Below are positions 17,372-26,558 of a stretch of 34,645 nucleotides of DNA, one piece after another. This stretch comes from CAZJFH01 sp964545205 (GTDB lineage: Bacteria; Pseudomonadota; Alphaproteobacteria; Rhodospirillales; Magnetospirillaceae). The stretch is taken from the NCBI GenBank assembly GCA_964545205.1, contig CAZJFH010000055.1:1-34645 (forward strand), read 5' to 3'. Each line of letters opens with the position of its first letter. The first letter of the stretch is position 1. Below the pieces are notes generated by a model. The model had not been told where the DNA came from. It searched no databases and saw nothing but the letters and a program-made list of their open reading frames with translations. Both the position numbers and the translations under genes were made by a program.

Positions 17372-18673
17372 ATGACCTCCTGGCGCTCCTCCCTTGCCGT
17401 CTATGCCGACCCGCGGGTGCTGGCGGTGCTGTTCCTCGGCTTCGCCTCGGGCCTGCCGCTGGCCCTGACCGGCGCCACGCTGGCGGTGCGGCTGACCGAG
17501 GTCGGCGTCTCGCTGGCCGGCATCGGCGCCTTCGCGCTGGTGGCGACGCCCTATGCGCTGAAGTTCCTGTGGGCGCCGCTGGTCGACCGGATGCCGGTGC
17601 CGGTGATGACGCGGCTGTTCGGCCGCCGCCGCGGCTGGATGCTGACCACCCAGGCGGCGCTGATCGCCAGCCTGCTGGCGCTGGGCGCCATCGATCCGGC
17701 GCTCGATCCGTGGAGCTGCGCCATGCTGGCGCTGGTGGTGGCCTTCTGCTCGGCGAGCCAGGACATCGTCATCGACGCCTATCGCGTCGAGATCCTGAAG
17801 CCCGAGCAATACGGCGCCGGGGCGGCGATGGTGCAGTTCGGCTACCGGCTGGCGATGCTGGTCTCGGGCGCCGGCGCGCTCTACCTGGCGAGCTGGGTGT
17901 CGTGGTTCGGGGTCTACGCCGCGATGGCGGCCCTGGTCGGCATCGGCGTGGTCACCGTGCTCGCCAATCCCGAGCCGCCCGGCGCGCCGCCGCCTCCGGT
18001 GCGGCCCGGCGCGCCGCGCCGCGAACGCCTGGCGGCCTGGGCCAAGGACGCCGTCGCCAACCCGTTCCTCGACATGATCGCCCGCAACGGCTGGACGGTG
18101 GTGGCGATCCTGGCCTTCGTTCTGCTCTACAAGCTGGGCGACGCGCTGGCCGGGGTGATGGCCAACCCGTTCTACATCAAGATGGGCTTCAGCAAGATCG
18201 AGATCGCCAACATCTCGAAGCTGTTCGGCTTCGCCGCGACGGTGATCGGCACCTTCGCCGGCGGCGTCCTGGTGGCGCGCATCGGCGTCATGAAGGCGCT
18301 GCTGGCCTGCGGCGTGCTGCAGATGCTGTCGAACCTGATGTTCGCGGTCCAGGCGATGGTCGGCCACGACCTCGGCGTGCTGACGGCGACGATCGCCATC
18401 GAGAACCTGTCCGGCGGCATGGGGGCGGCCGCCTTCGTCGCCTACATCTCGGGCCTGTGCAACGTCGCCTATACCGGCACCCAGTACGCGCTGCTGTCGT
18501 CGCTGGCGGTGTCGGGCCGCACGGTGCTGTCGGCCGGCGGCGGCGTGCTGGTCGAGCAGGTCGGCTGGGTGCAGTTCTTCGTGTTCAGCACCGCCGCGGC
18601 GCTGCCGGGGCTGCTGCTGCTGGTCTGGATGATGCGGCGCCGGCCGGCCGGCGCGGTCGTCCAGCCCGGATAG
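17372..18673 (+). CDS. ampG: AmpG-type MFS permease
   Basis: This 433-residue inner-membrane transporter has about twelve helices. The family markers are FLGFASGLPLALTGATLAVRL near the N-terminus, YALKFLWAPLVDRMPVP with the following FGRRRGWML loop, and CSASQDIVIDAYRVEIL. These are characteristic of AmpG and close relatives, which import GlcNAc-anhydro-muropeptides for cell-wall recycling. The later YTGTQYALLSSLAVSGRTVLS segment is also typical. The ATG at 17372 is taken because the transporter begins there; an in-frame ATG at 17312 would add a 20-residue extension of no clear meaning. No beta-lactamase, AmpR or peptidoglycan-recycling gene lies nearby. The acetyl-CoA transporter branch of the same fold is less likely but not excluded. 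Confidence 0.86.
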   Translation: MTSWRSSLAVYADPRVLAVLFLGFASGLPLALTGATLAVRLTEVGVSLAGIGAFALVATPYALKFLWAPLVDRMPVPVMTRLFGRRRGWMLTTQAALIASLLALGAIDPALDPWSCAMLALVVAFCSASQDIVIDAYRVEILKPEQYGAGAAMVQFGYRLAMLVSGAGALYLASWVSWFGVYAAMAALVGIGVVTVLANPEPPGAPPPPVRPGAPRRERLAAWAKDAVANPFLDMIARNGWTVVAILAFVLLYKLGDALAGVMANPFYIKMGFSKIEIANISKLFGFAATVIGTFAGGVLVARIGVMKALLACGVLQMLSNLMFAVQAMVGHDLGVLTATIAIENLSGGMGAAAFVAYISGLCNVAYTGTQYALLSSLAVSGRTVLSAGGGVLVEQVGWVQFFVFSTAAALPGLLLLVWMMRRRPAGAVVQPG

Positions 18674-18676
18674 CCG

Positions 18677-19819
18677 TCATTCGGCCGGCGCCGAGACGAC
18701 CTCGCCCGGGCCGTCCTGGCGCCGCGCCGCCGCGGCCGGCGCCGTCAGCGCCGCCTCGCGCAGCGCCAGCGGATCGGCGGCGCGGCCGCCCAGCTCGCGG
18801 AAGAAGTACCGGCAGAACCCGTCCAGCCGCGCGAACAGTTCGCGCCTGTCGGCGCCGTCGCGCACGAACGGGGTGTGGCCGGGCTCGACCGACGGCGAGT
18901 GCAGGGTGAGCACGAAGATGCGCTGCCCGCGGCCCAGCAGCCACTCGGTCAGCCGCCGCATGCTGGCGACGTCGTAGCCTTCGGGCGACAGCCGCAGCCG
19001 GTCGAGCAGGCGCAGCCGCGACAGCATGCCGGGCAGCCGCAGGTGCCGCAGCCGCGGCGCGAGGGCGCGGCGGTACAGGCCGGGGCTGGGCAGCAGGCCG
19101 ACCAGGGCGCCGGTGGCGGGGATCGACAGCAGGGTGCCGCGCCGGCCGACCCAGCGCGGCGCCAGGCCGCAGCGGCTGAAGTCGGGTCCGCCGTCGTGCG
19201 AGTAGTCGAAGGGCGGCGCCACGCTCAGGTCGACCGTGAATCCCTGGTCCTCGGCGATGGCGAAGGTGTTGGGGCCGACGCCGCAGCGGCCGGCGCGGTA
19301 GATCTCGGGCCGGCGGCCGAAATTGGCGGCGATGCACGCGGTCAGCCGCGCCAGCTTCTCGGCCTCGACGGCCGGCGGCAGGTTTCCGGGGAAGGTGTTG
19401 GCGACCGACAGCGCCTCGCCGAACGGCGGCGACACCCAGGGATGCAGATGGGCGCCGATCAGCGCCCGCCCGGCCGCGGCCAGCGGCGCCAGCGCGTCGA
19501 CGCCCTGCGGCTGGCTGGCGACCGGGTAGTCGACGACGTAGACCGGCCGGATGCCGTGGTCCGCGAACAGCGCCTGGAGCTCGCCGATGCGGCGGAGGTG
19601 GCCGATGCCGCTGGTCGCCGGGTCGTAGGTCGCCGAGGACCAGTCGAACTCCTCTTCGGTGTCGACGACGGCGACGAGCTGGGGCGGCCCCTCGGCCGCA
19701 AGCCCGACGGCCGGTCGTCCCGCGCAGAACCCGCTCACCGCGACGCGCCCGCCGTTCGGCGCCGGACCCAGGTCACGACCGCAGCCATCCGCATTCGACT
19801 CCCCGCTGAAACCGCGCAT
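18677..19819 (-). CDS. Polysaccharide-deacetylase-like (WalW-type) protein
   Basis: The ~380-residue protein has an NodB-like deacetylase core beginning at about 47 residues (LVAVVDTEEEFDW, supplying a DTEEEFDW acidic motif). It continues with RPVYVVDYPVASQPQG, ALIGAHLHPWVSPPF with the H-x-H metal-type pair, YRAGRCGVGPNTFAIAEDQG, and VLTLHSPSVEPGHTPF near the C-terminus. This combination matches the WalW/polysaccharide-deacetylase group found in cell-wall and exopolysaccharide loci of proteobacteria. The substrate is unknown. The start is uncertain: ATG 19819, ATG 19849 or GTG 19738 are possible and none has a good Shine-Dalgarno sequence. The family-similar region is intact with any of them. 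The stop is 3 bp from the convergent ampG stop. Confidence 0.75.
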   Translation of the reverse strand: MRGFSGESNADGCGRDLGPAPNGGRVAVSGFCAGRPAVGLAAEGPPQLVAVVDTEEEFDWSSATYDPATSGIGHLRRIGELQALFADHGIRPVYVVDYPVASQPQGVDALAPLAAAGRALIGAHLHPWVSPPFGEALSVANTFPGNLPPAVEAEKLARLTACIAANFGRRPEIYRAGRCGVGPNTFAIAEDQGFTVDLSVAPPFDYSHDGGPDFSRCGLAPRWVGRRGTLLSIPATGALVGLLPSPGLYRRALAPRLRHLRLPGMLSRLRLLDRLRLSPEGYDVASMRRLTEWLLGRGQRIFVLTLHSPSVEPGHTPFVRDGADRRELFARLDGFCRYFFRELGGRAADPLALREAALTAPAAAARRQDGPGEVVSAPAE

Positions 19820-20074
19820 ACGATGGCAACAACATGGAGGTGGCGGCATCCGGCCGCCATACGCCCGATGGTTCTAGTCCGCCCGGGCGTGCGCGACCCG
19901 GTCGACCTTGGTCGCGCGCCCGGCCCCAGCCCATACCTTTGGCCGGGCTCTGCCCTATACGGTCGGCTGCGACATTAACCCTATTCACGATGCGGATAAG
20001 CCAACGCGCGGCTGCATGTCTGCGCCTGAAGTCTACACTTCCACGCGAAAACGCCAGAGCGAAGGGGAGCGATC

Positions 20075-21985
<1,911 letters not shown>

Positions 21986-22135
21986 CCGCTCGCGGCTGCG
22001 GGCGGATTCGGGCGGCGGCCCACCGCGACGCCTGCCGGGCTTGTCTGGCGTGGGCGACGGTGCAACCTTTCCCCTTTGGACGCCGTTGCGACGGCGGCCT
22101 TGCGCGCCCGGCCGCGACTCTGCATCTTGGGCGCG

Positions 22136-22151
22136 TTTCGCAGATGCGAAA
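22136..22151. promoter_or_regulatory. Perfect inverted repeat, candidate operator of ald
   Basis: TTTCGCA-GA-TGCGAAA is a perfect 7+2+7 inverted repeat ending 16 bp before the ald start codon. It is unusually A+T-rich at its ends for this genome. Alanine dehydrogenase genes are commonly controlled by Lrp/AsnC-type regulators (AldR), which bind short palindromes near the promoter. The site is therefore a plausible operator; no regulator gene is adjacent. Confidence 0.5.
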
Positions 22152-22167
22152 TGACGCGAGGTGACCC

Positions 22168-23280
22168 ATGCGGATCGGCGTACCGAAGGAGATCAAGACG
22201 CACGAATACCGGGTCGGCATGACTCCGGCCAGCGTGCGCGAGCTGGTGCATCACGGCCACGCCGTGCTGGTGCAGACCGGCGCCGGCGAGGGCATCGGCT
22301 GCGACGACGACTCCTATCGCGCGGTCGGCGCCGAGATCGCTCCCGACGCCGCGGCGGTGTTCGCGGCGGCCGACATGGTCGTCAAGGTCAAGGAACCGCA
22401 GCCGTCCGAGACGGCGATGCTGCGCCGCGGCCAGGTGCTGTTCACCTATCTCCACCTGGCGCCGGACCCGGCCCAGACCAAGGCGCTGGTCGAGTCGGGC
22501 TGCATCGCCGTCGCCTACGAGACGGTGACCGACGCGCGCGGCGGCCTGCCGCTGCTGGCGCCGATGTCGGAGGTGGCAGGGCGCATGAGCATCCAGGTCG
22601 GCGCCCATCACCTCGAGAAGGAGCAGGGCGGCGCCGGCGTGCTGCTGGGCGGCGTGCCGGGCGTGCCGCCGGGCAACGTCGTCGTGCTGGGCGGCGGCGT
22701 CGCCGGCACCAGCGCCGCGCGCATGGCGGTCGGGCTGGGGGCGCGGGTCACCGTGATCGACAAGTCGCTGCCGCGGCTGCGCGAGCTCGACGACACGTTC
22801 GGCCCGCGGCTGCGCACCGTGTTCGCCACCGTCGATTCGGTCGAGCGGAACGTCGTCGACGCCGACCTGGTCGTCGGCGCCGTGCTGATTCCCGGCGCCG
22901 CGGCGCCGCGCCTGGTCAGCCGCGACATGGTCCGCGCCATGCGCAAGGGCTCGGTGATGGTCGACATCTCGATCGACCAGGGCGGCTGTTTCGAGACCAG
23001 CCGCCCGACCAGCCACGCCCAGCCCACCTATGTCGAGGAAGGCGTCGTGCACTACTGCGTCACCAACATGCCCGGCGCGGTGGCGCGCACCTCGGCGCAC
23101 GCGCTCAACAACGCGACGCTGCCGTTCATTCAGAAACTCGCCGACAAGGGCTGGCGCGACGCGCTGTCCGAGGATATTCATCTGCGCGCCGGGCTGAACG
23201 TCCATTCCGGCCGCGTCACCCACGAGGCGGTGGCGCGGGCGCTCGGCTACCCGCACGTCCCGGCCGCGGACGTGATTTGA
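22168..23280 (+). CDS. ald: Alanine dehydrogenase
   Basis: This 370-residue enzyme reversibly deaminates L-alanine to pyruvate and ammonia with NAD+. Known active-site residues are all in place: R15 (EYRVG), K75 (VKVKEP), H96 (TYLHLA) and D270 (ISIDQGGC). The nucleotide-binding loop GGGVAGTSAARMA is at ~175-187. The length matches the family exactly. The typical start MRIGVPKEIKTHEYRV fixes the N-terminus, and a GAGGTGA ribosome-binding site precedes it. A perfect palindrome just upstream may be its operator. The following gene is ppa after 43 bp, so read-through is possible, but ppa has its own ribosome-binding site. Confidence 0.97.
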   Translation: MRIGVPKEIKTHEYRVGMTPASVRELVHHGHAVLVQTGAGEGIGCDDDSYRAVGAEIAPDAAAVFAAADMVVKVKEPQPSETAMLRRGQVLFTYLHLAPDPAQTKALVESGCIAVAYETVTDARGGLPLLAPMSEVAGRMSIQVGAHHLEKEQGGAGVLLGGVPGVPPGNVVVLGGGVAGTSAARMAVGLGARVTVIDKSLPRLRELDDTFGPRLRTVFATVDSVERNVVDADLVVGAVLIPGAAAPRLVSRDMVRAMRKGSVMVDISIDQGGCFETSRPTSHAQPTYVEEGVVHYCVTNMPGAVARTSAHALNNATLPFIQKLADKGWRDALSEDIHLRAGLNVHSGRVTHEAVARALGYPHVPAADVI

Positions 23281-23323
23281 ACCACAAGTCGCGGCCAATG
23301 CACCCAGAGAGGAAGTACCCTAA

Positions 23324-23851
23324 ATGGACATGAAGAAGATCCCCATCGGCGAGAAGCCGCCCTACGACGTCAACGTCATCGTCGAGATCCCGATGAAGGG
23401 CGAGCCGGTGAAGTACGAGGTCGACAAGGAATCGGGCGCGATGTTCGTCGACCGCTTCCTGCACACCGCGATGTACTATCCGGGCAATTACGGCTTCATC
23501 CCCCATACCCTGGCCGAGGACGGCGATCCGATGGACGTGATGGTCGTCGGCCGCGTGCCGGTGGCGGTCGGCGCGGTGCTGCGCTCGCGCCCCATCGGCA
23601 TCATGTACATGGAGGACGAGGCCGGCACCGACGAGAAGATCCTGGCCGTGCCGCACACCAAGCTGCATCCGTTCTGGCACGACGTGAAGTCCTTCGAGGA
23701 CCTGCCCGACATCCTGGTGCGCCAGATCACCCACTTCTTCGAGCACTACAAGGATCTCGAGGCGCAGAAGTGGGTCAAGATCAAGGGCTGGGGCGGCCCC
23801 GAGGAGGCCGCCGAGCGCATCAGCGCCGCCATCGCGCGGGCGCAGGGCTGA
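23324..23851 (+). CDS. ppa: Inorganic pyrophosphatase, family I
   Basis: This 175-residue cytoplasmic enzyme hydrolyses pyrophosphate to phosphate and pulls biosynthetic reactions forward. The family signature DGDPMDVMV has its metal-binding aspartates at 66, 68 and 71. Also present are the N-terminal substrate/metal region (VIVEIPMKGEPVKYEVDKE), RFLHTAMYYPGNYGFIP and VPHTKLHP. The length is typical for bacterial hexameric enzymes. The ATG at 23324 follows GAGAGGAAG at a rather long spacing. The stop is one base before the DUF350 gene, so translation of the following cluster is probably coupled to ppa. Confidence 0.97.
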   Translation: MDMKKIPIGEKPPYDVNVIVEIPMKGEPVKYEVDKESGAMFVDRFLHTAMYYPGNYGFIPHTLAEDGDPMDVMVVGRVPVAVGAVLRSRPIGIMYMEDEAGTDEKILAVPHTKLHPFWHDVKSFEDLPDILVRQITHFFEHYKDLEAQKWVKIKGWGGPEEAAERISAAIARAQG

Positions 23852-23852
23852 G

Positions 23853-24242
23853 ATGGCGCTCCTCGGCGCCTATGCCGCCTACATGGCGGTGGCGGTCGGC
23901 CTGCTGGCGGTCGGCGTCGCGATCTACCTGGTCGCGACGCCGCACCACGAGATCAGCCTGATCCGCGCCGGCAACGCCGCCGCCGCCTGGAGCCTGGGCG
24001 GCACCGTCGTCGGTCTGGCGCTGCCGCTGGCCAGCGTCATGACCTACAGCGTCAGCCTGCTCGACATGGCGATGTGGGGCGCGGTGGCGCTGGCCACCCA
24101 GCTCGTCGCCTTCCTGCTGGTCAGTCTGCTGATGCGGGACCTGCGCGCCGGCATCGAGGCCGACCGCGTCGGCTACGGCGTGCTGCTCGGCGCCGTCTCG
24201 GTCGCCTTCGGCGTTCTCAACGCCGGCGCCCTCAGCTATTGA
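23853..24242 (+). CDS. DUF350 (YjfL-like) membrane protein
   Basis: This 129-residue inner-membrane protein has four hydrophobic helices (roughly 5-27, 43-66, 72-94 and 105-128). The loop between helices 1 and 2 has HHEISLIRAGNAAAAWSLGG, which resembles the E-x-x-L-I-x-x-G-N-x-A-A pattern of DUF350. The third segment carries DMAMWGAVALATQLVAFLL. E. coli YjfL is of this family and is encoded next to yjfM (DUF1190) and yjfC (ATP-grasp), the same order as here. The molecular function is unknown. It begins one base after the ppa stop and has no ribosome-binding site outside that gene. Confidence 0.85.
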   Translation: MALLGAYAAYMAVAVGLLAVGVAIYLVATPHHEISLIRAGNAAAAWSLGGTVVGLALPLASVMTYSVSLLDMAMWGAVALATQLVAFLLVSLLMRDLRAGIEADRVGYGVLLGAVSVAFGVLNAGALSY

Positions 24243-24252
24243 TTCCAGGGTA

Positions 24253-24274
24253 CCGCCCACCATTGAATGGGCGG
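24253..24274 (+). other. Intercistronic hairpin before the DUF1190 gene
   Basis: The 54-bp gap after the DUF350 gene holds a perfect 7-bp stem CCGCCCA/TGGGCGG (24253-24259 and 24268-24274) with an 8-nt loop. The loop region can alternatively form CCATT-G-AATGG. No T tract follows, so it is not an obvious terminator. It ends 7 bp before the AAGGAGAG ribosome-binding site of the next gene. A role in mRNA processing or translational control is possible but unproven. Confidence 0.4.
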
Positions 24275-24295
24275 AGTCATTCAAGGAGAGATACG

Positions 24296-24817
24296 ATGCG
24301 GCGCTCCAAGCGCATCGCCACCCTGGTCGCCGGCGGCACCTGCCTGCTGCTGCTCTCGGCCTGCGAGGACGACCCCGAGGTGTTCGCCGGCGTCGAGCAA
24401 TGCGTCGCCGAGACCGGCGACCGCATCGCCTGCGAGGCCGACTACGCGGCGGCGCTGGCCGCGCATCGCGAGACCGCGCCCAAATTCGCCGACGCGGCCC
24501 GTTGCGAGGAGATCTACGGCGAGGGCAAGTGCGTGCCCGCGCCGGCCGGGCAGACGGCAGGCGAGCAGGTGGCCCAGGGCGAGCAGACGGCCCAGGGCGA
24601 GCAGGTGGCGGGCGGCGGCGGCTTCTTCATGCCGATGATGATGGGCTACATGATGGGCCGCATGATCGGCGGCGCCAGCATGCCGGTCTATCGCGACAAG
24701 AGCGGCTACGCCTACACCAGCCGCGCGCCCGGCCCGGCGACGCCCGACGCGATGCGGGCGCCCTCGAGCCGCGGCGGCTTCGGCCGCACCGGCGGCGCCT
24801 TCTCGTCGGCGGGCTGA
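24296..24817 (+). CDS. DUF1190 (YgiB/YjfM-like) lipoprotein
   Basis: The 173-residue protein has a lipoprotein signal (MRRSKRIATLVAGGTC then LLLLSAC) with lipidated C23 followed by Glu-Asp. The DUF1190 features are cysteine pairs in EQCVAETGDRIACEADY and ARCEEIYGEGKCVPA, a Met-rich segment FFMPMMMGYMMGRMIGG and then PVYRDKSGYAYTS. The tail is Gly/Ser/Arg-rich (SSRGGFGRTGGAFSSAG), as usual for the family. Residues after C23 suggest periplasmic anchoring, but sorting cannot be decided. E. coli relatives YgiB and YjfM are encoded beside ATP-grasp proteins YgiC and YjfC, as here. AAGGAGAG precedes the ATG at good spacing. Gln/Glu-rich QGEQTAQGEQVA is a short local repeat. Confidence 0.87.
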   Translation: MRRSKRIATLVAGGTCLLLLSACEDDPEVFAGVEQCVAETGDRIACEADYAAALAAHRETAPKFADAARCEEIYGEGKCVPAPAGQTAGEQVAQGEQTAQGEQVAGGGGFFMPMMMGYMMGRMIGGASMPVYRDKSGYAYTSRAPGPATPDAMRAPSSRGGFGRTGGAFSSAG

Positions 24818-24819
24818 CG

Positions 24820-25950
24820 ATGCGCCGCGTCCCGCTGACGCCGCGCACCGACTGGAAGGCCCAGGTCGAGGCGCTCGGCTTCGATTTCCACACCCTCGAC
24901 GGCGCGCCCTACTGGGACGAGACCGCCTGCTGGGAGTTCTCGGCCGCCGAGATCGACGTCGTCGAGGACGCCGCCGACGAGCTGCACCGCCTGTGCATGG
25001 CCGCGGTCGACTTCGTGATCCGCGAGCGCACCTACGAGCCCTTTCGCCTGCCGCCGGCGGCGATCCCGCTGATCGAGGCGAGCTGGCGCGCCGGCGAGCC
25101 GTCGCTCTACGGCCGCTTCGACCTCGCCTGGACCGGCGACGGCGCGCCGAAGATGCTCGAATACAACGCCGACACGCCGACGGCGCTGTTCGAGGCCAGC
25201 GTCATCCAGTGGCAGTGGCTGCAGGGCCGCTTTCCCGACGCCGACCAGTTCAACTCGATCCACGAGGGCCTGGTCGAGCGCTGGCCGGCGCTGCTGCGCG
25301 GCCTGCCCGCCGCGACGCCGCTGCACCTGGCCTGCGCCATGCCGCATGCCGAGGACGAGGGCACGCTGCTCTATCTCGAGGCGACGGCGCTGGAGGCCGG
25401 CCTGCCGTGCAAGGTGCTGTCGATGGCCGACATCGGCTGGAACGGCCGCCGCTTCGTCGACCTCGAGGACGAGCCGATCGGCGCGCTGTTCAAGCTTTAT
25501 CCCTGGGAATGGCTGCTGGCCGAGGACTTCGGCGCCAATGTCGGCCCGTCCGGCGTGCGCATGGTCGAGCCGGCGTGGAAGATGCTGCTGTCGAACAAGG
25601 CGATCCTGTCGCTGCTGTGGCATCTGTATCCGGAGCATCCCAACCTGCTGCCGGCCAGCTTCGACGCCGCCGACTTCACCGGCCGCTACGTGCGCAAGCC
25701 GCTGCTCGGGCGCGAGGGCGCCAACGTCGCCATCGTCGAGGACGGCGCCGTGCTCGCCGAGGAGCCGGGCCCCTACGGCGAGTCCGGCTGGGTCTACCAG
25801 GACCTGGCGCCGCTGGCCGAGGCCGATGGCCGCCACATGGTCGTCGGCGCCTGGATCGTCGGCGACAAATGCCGCGGCATGGGCCTGCGCGAGGACGCCG
25901 ACCCGATCACCCGCAACACCAGCCGCATCGTGCCGCACCTGTTCCGGTGA
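24820..25950 (+). CDS. Glutathionylspermidine-synthase-like ATP-grasp protein (YjfC/YgiC type)
   Basis: The 376-residue protein has the ATP-grasp fold of the synthetase domain of glutathionylspermidine synthase. Family blocks are LYGRFDLAW, KMLEYNADTPTALFEASVIQWQW, FKLYPWEW, KAILSLLWHLYPEHPNLLP, YVRKPLLGREGANV and ESGWVYQDLAPL. The amidase domain of bifunctional E. coli Gss is absent, as in YjfC and YgiC, whose length is similar. The enzyme probably forms an amide bond by ATP-dependent acyl-phosphate chemistry; the actual substrates of the stand-alone group are unknown. The ATG begins two bases after the DUF1190 stop, which ties the two together. It is convergent with the DUF421 gene, stops 9 bp apart. 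Confidence 0.9.
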   Translation: MRRVPLTPRTDWKAQVEALGFDFHTLDGAPYWDETACWEFSAAEIDVVEDAADELHRLCMAAVDFVIRERTYEPFRLPPAAIPLIEASWRAGEPSLYGRFDLAWTGDGAPKMLEYNADTPTALFEASVIQWQWLQGRFPDADQFNSIHEGLVERWPALLRGLPAATPLHLACAMPHAEDEGTLLYLEATALEAGLPCKVLSMADIGWNGRRFVDLEDEPIGALFKLYPWEWLLAEDFGANVGPSGVRMVEPAWKMLLSNKAILSLLWHLYPEHPNLLPASFDAADFTGRYVRKPLLGREGANVAIVEDGAVLAEEPGPYGESGWVYQDLAPLAEADGRHMVVGAWIVGDKCRGMGLREDADPITRNTSRIVPHLFR

Positions 25951-25959
25951 GGCGCCGGC

Positions 25960-26463
25960 CTACCGCCTGATCACCGTGATCTCGCCGCTGCGCTCGAGAT
26001 AGACCGCGGCGGCGTCTTCGACGCTCTCGACGCCGCCGCTGCGCAGGCCCTCGTCGAGATCGTGCGTGGTGATGCCGGCGCGGCGCATCGCCGCCCAGTC
26101 GATGCGGCCGTCCTCGACCAGCTTCAGCTCGCGGCCCTTGGCGATGCGCCCGAACGGCCGCCAGCGGAAGGCGATCCAGGTCAGCAGCCCGTGCATCAGC
26201 ACCAGCACCGACGACGCCGCGAGCCCGGGCACGAACGGCGTCGTGCCGGTGATGGTGCGGCTGAGGATCGAGCCCAGCATCACCGCCACCAGGATGTCGA
26301 AGGCGGTGAACTTGCCGAAGATGCGCCGGCCGCCGAGGCGCACCAGTAGCAGGCCCCAGACGAACAGCACCGCGGCGCGGATGCTGATCTGCCACCAGGT
26401 GATGGTGTCGGCGTCGCGGCCGATCCAATCGTGCAGGAGGTCGTGCCAGTACTGCGGGTCCAT
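25960..26463 (-). CDS. DUF421 (YcaP/YetF-like) membrane protein
   Basis: The 167-residue protein has about three N-terminal transmembrane helices (roughly 24-42, 54-72 and 80-98), followed by a soluble C-terminal domain of the YetF/DUF421 type. Diagnostic pieces are RLGGRRIFGKFTAFDILVAV, LGSILSRTITGTTPFVPGL, GRELKLVEDGRIDWAAMRRA and VYLERSGEITVI. Members are widespread. Bacillus YetF relatives are linked to spore germination, but function in proteobacteria is not established. It is divergent from the GH13 gene, with 95 bp between starts. Confidence 0.88.
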   Translation of the reverse strand: MDPQYWHDLLHDWIGRDADTITWWQISIRAAVLFVWGLLLVRLGGRRIFGKFTAFDILVAVMLGSILSRTITGTTPFVPGLAASSVLVLMHGLLTWIAFRWRPFGRIAKGRELKLVEDGRIDWAAMRRAGITTHDLDEGLRSGGVESVEDAAAVYLERSGEITVIRR

Positions 26464-26558
26464 CGCCAGGAGAACCCGGCGCGGCGGCCGGCGGTTCCCG
26501 TAACCTCGGATTCATCCCCCGCGGCGATAGTGGCGGCGCCATCACGACGAGGACGCCG

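Noticed and set aside
19841..19859. 7-bp stem TGGCGGC/GCCGCCA before the deacetylase-like gene
   Set aside because: Composition makes such stems common, no T tract follows, and the start of the neighbouring gene is uncertain, so no role can be argued.
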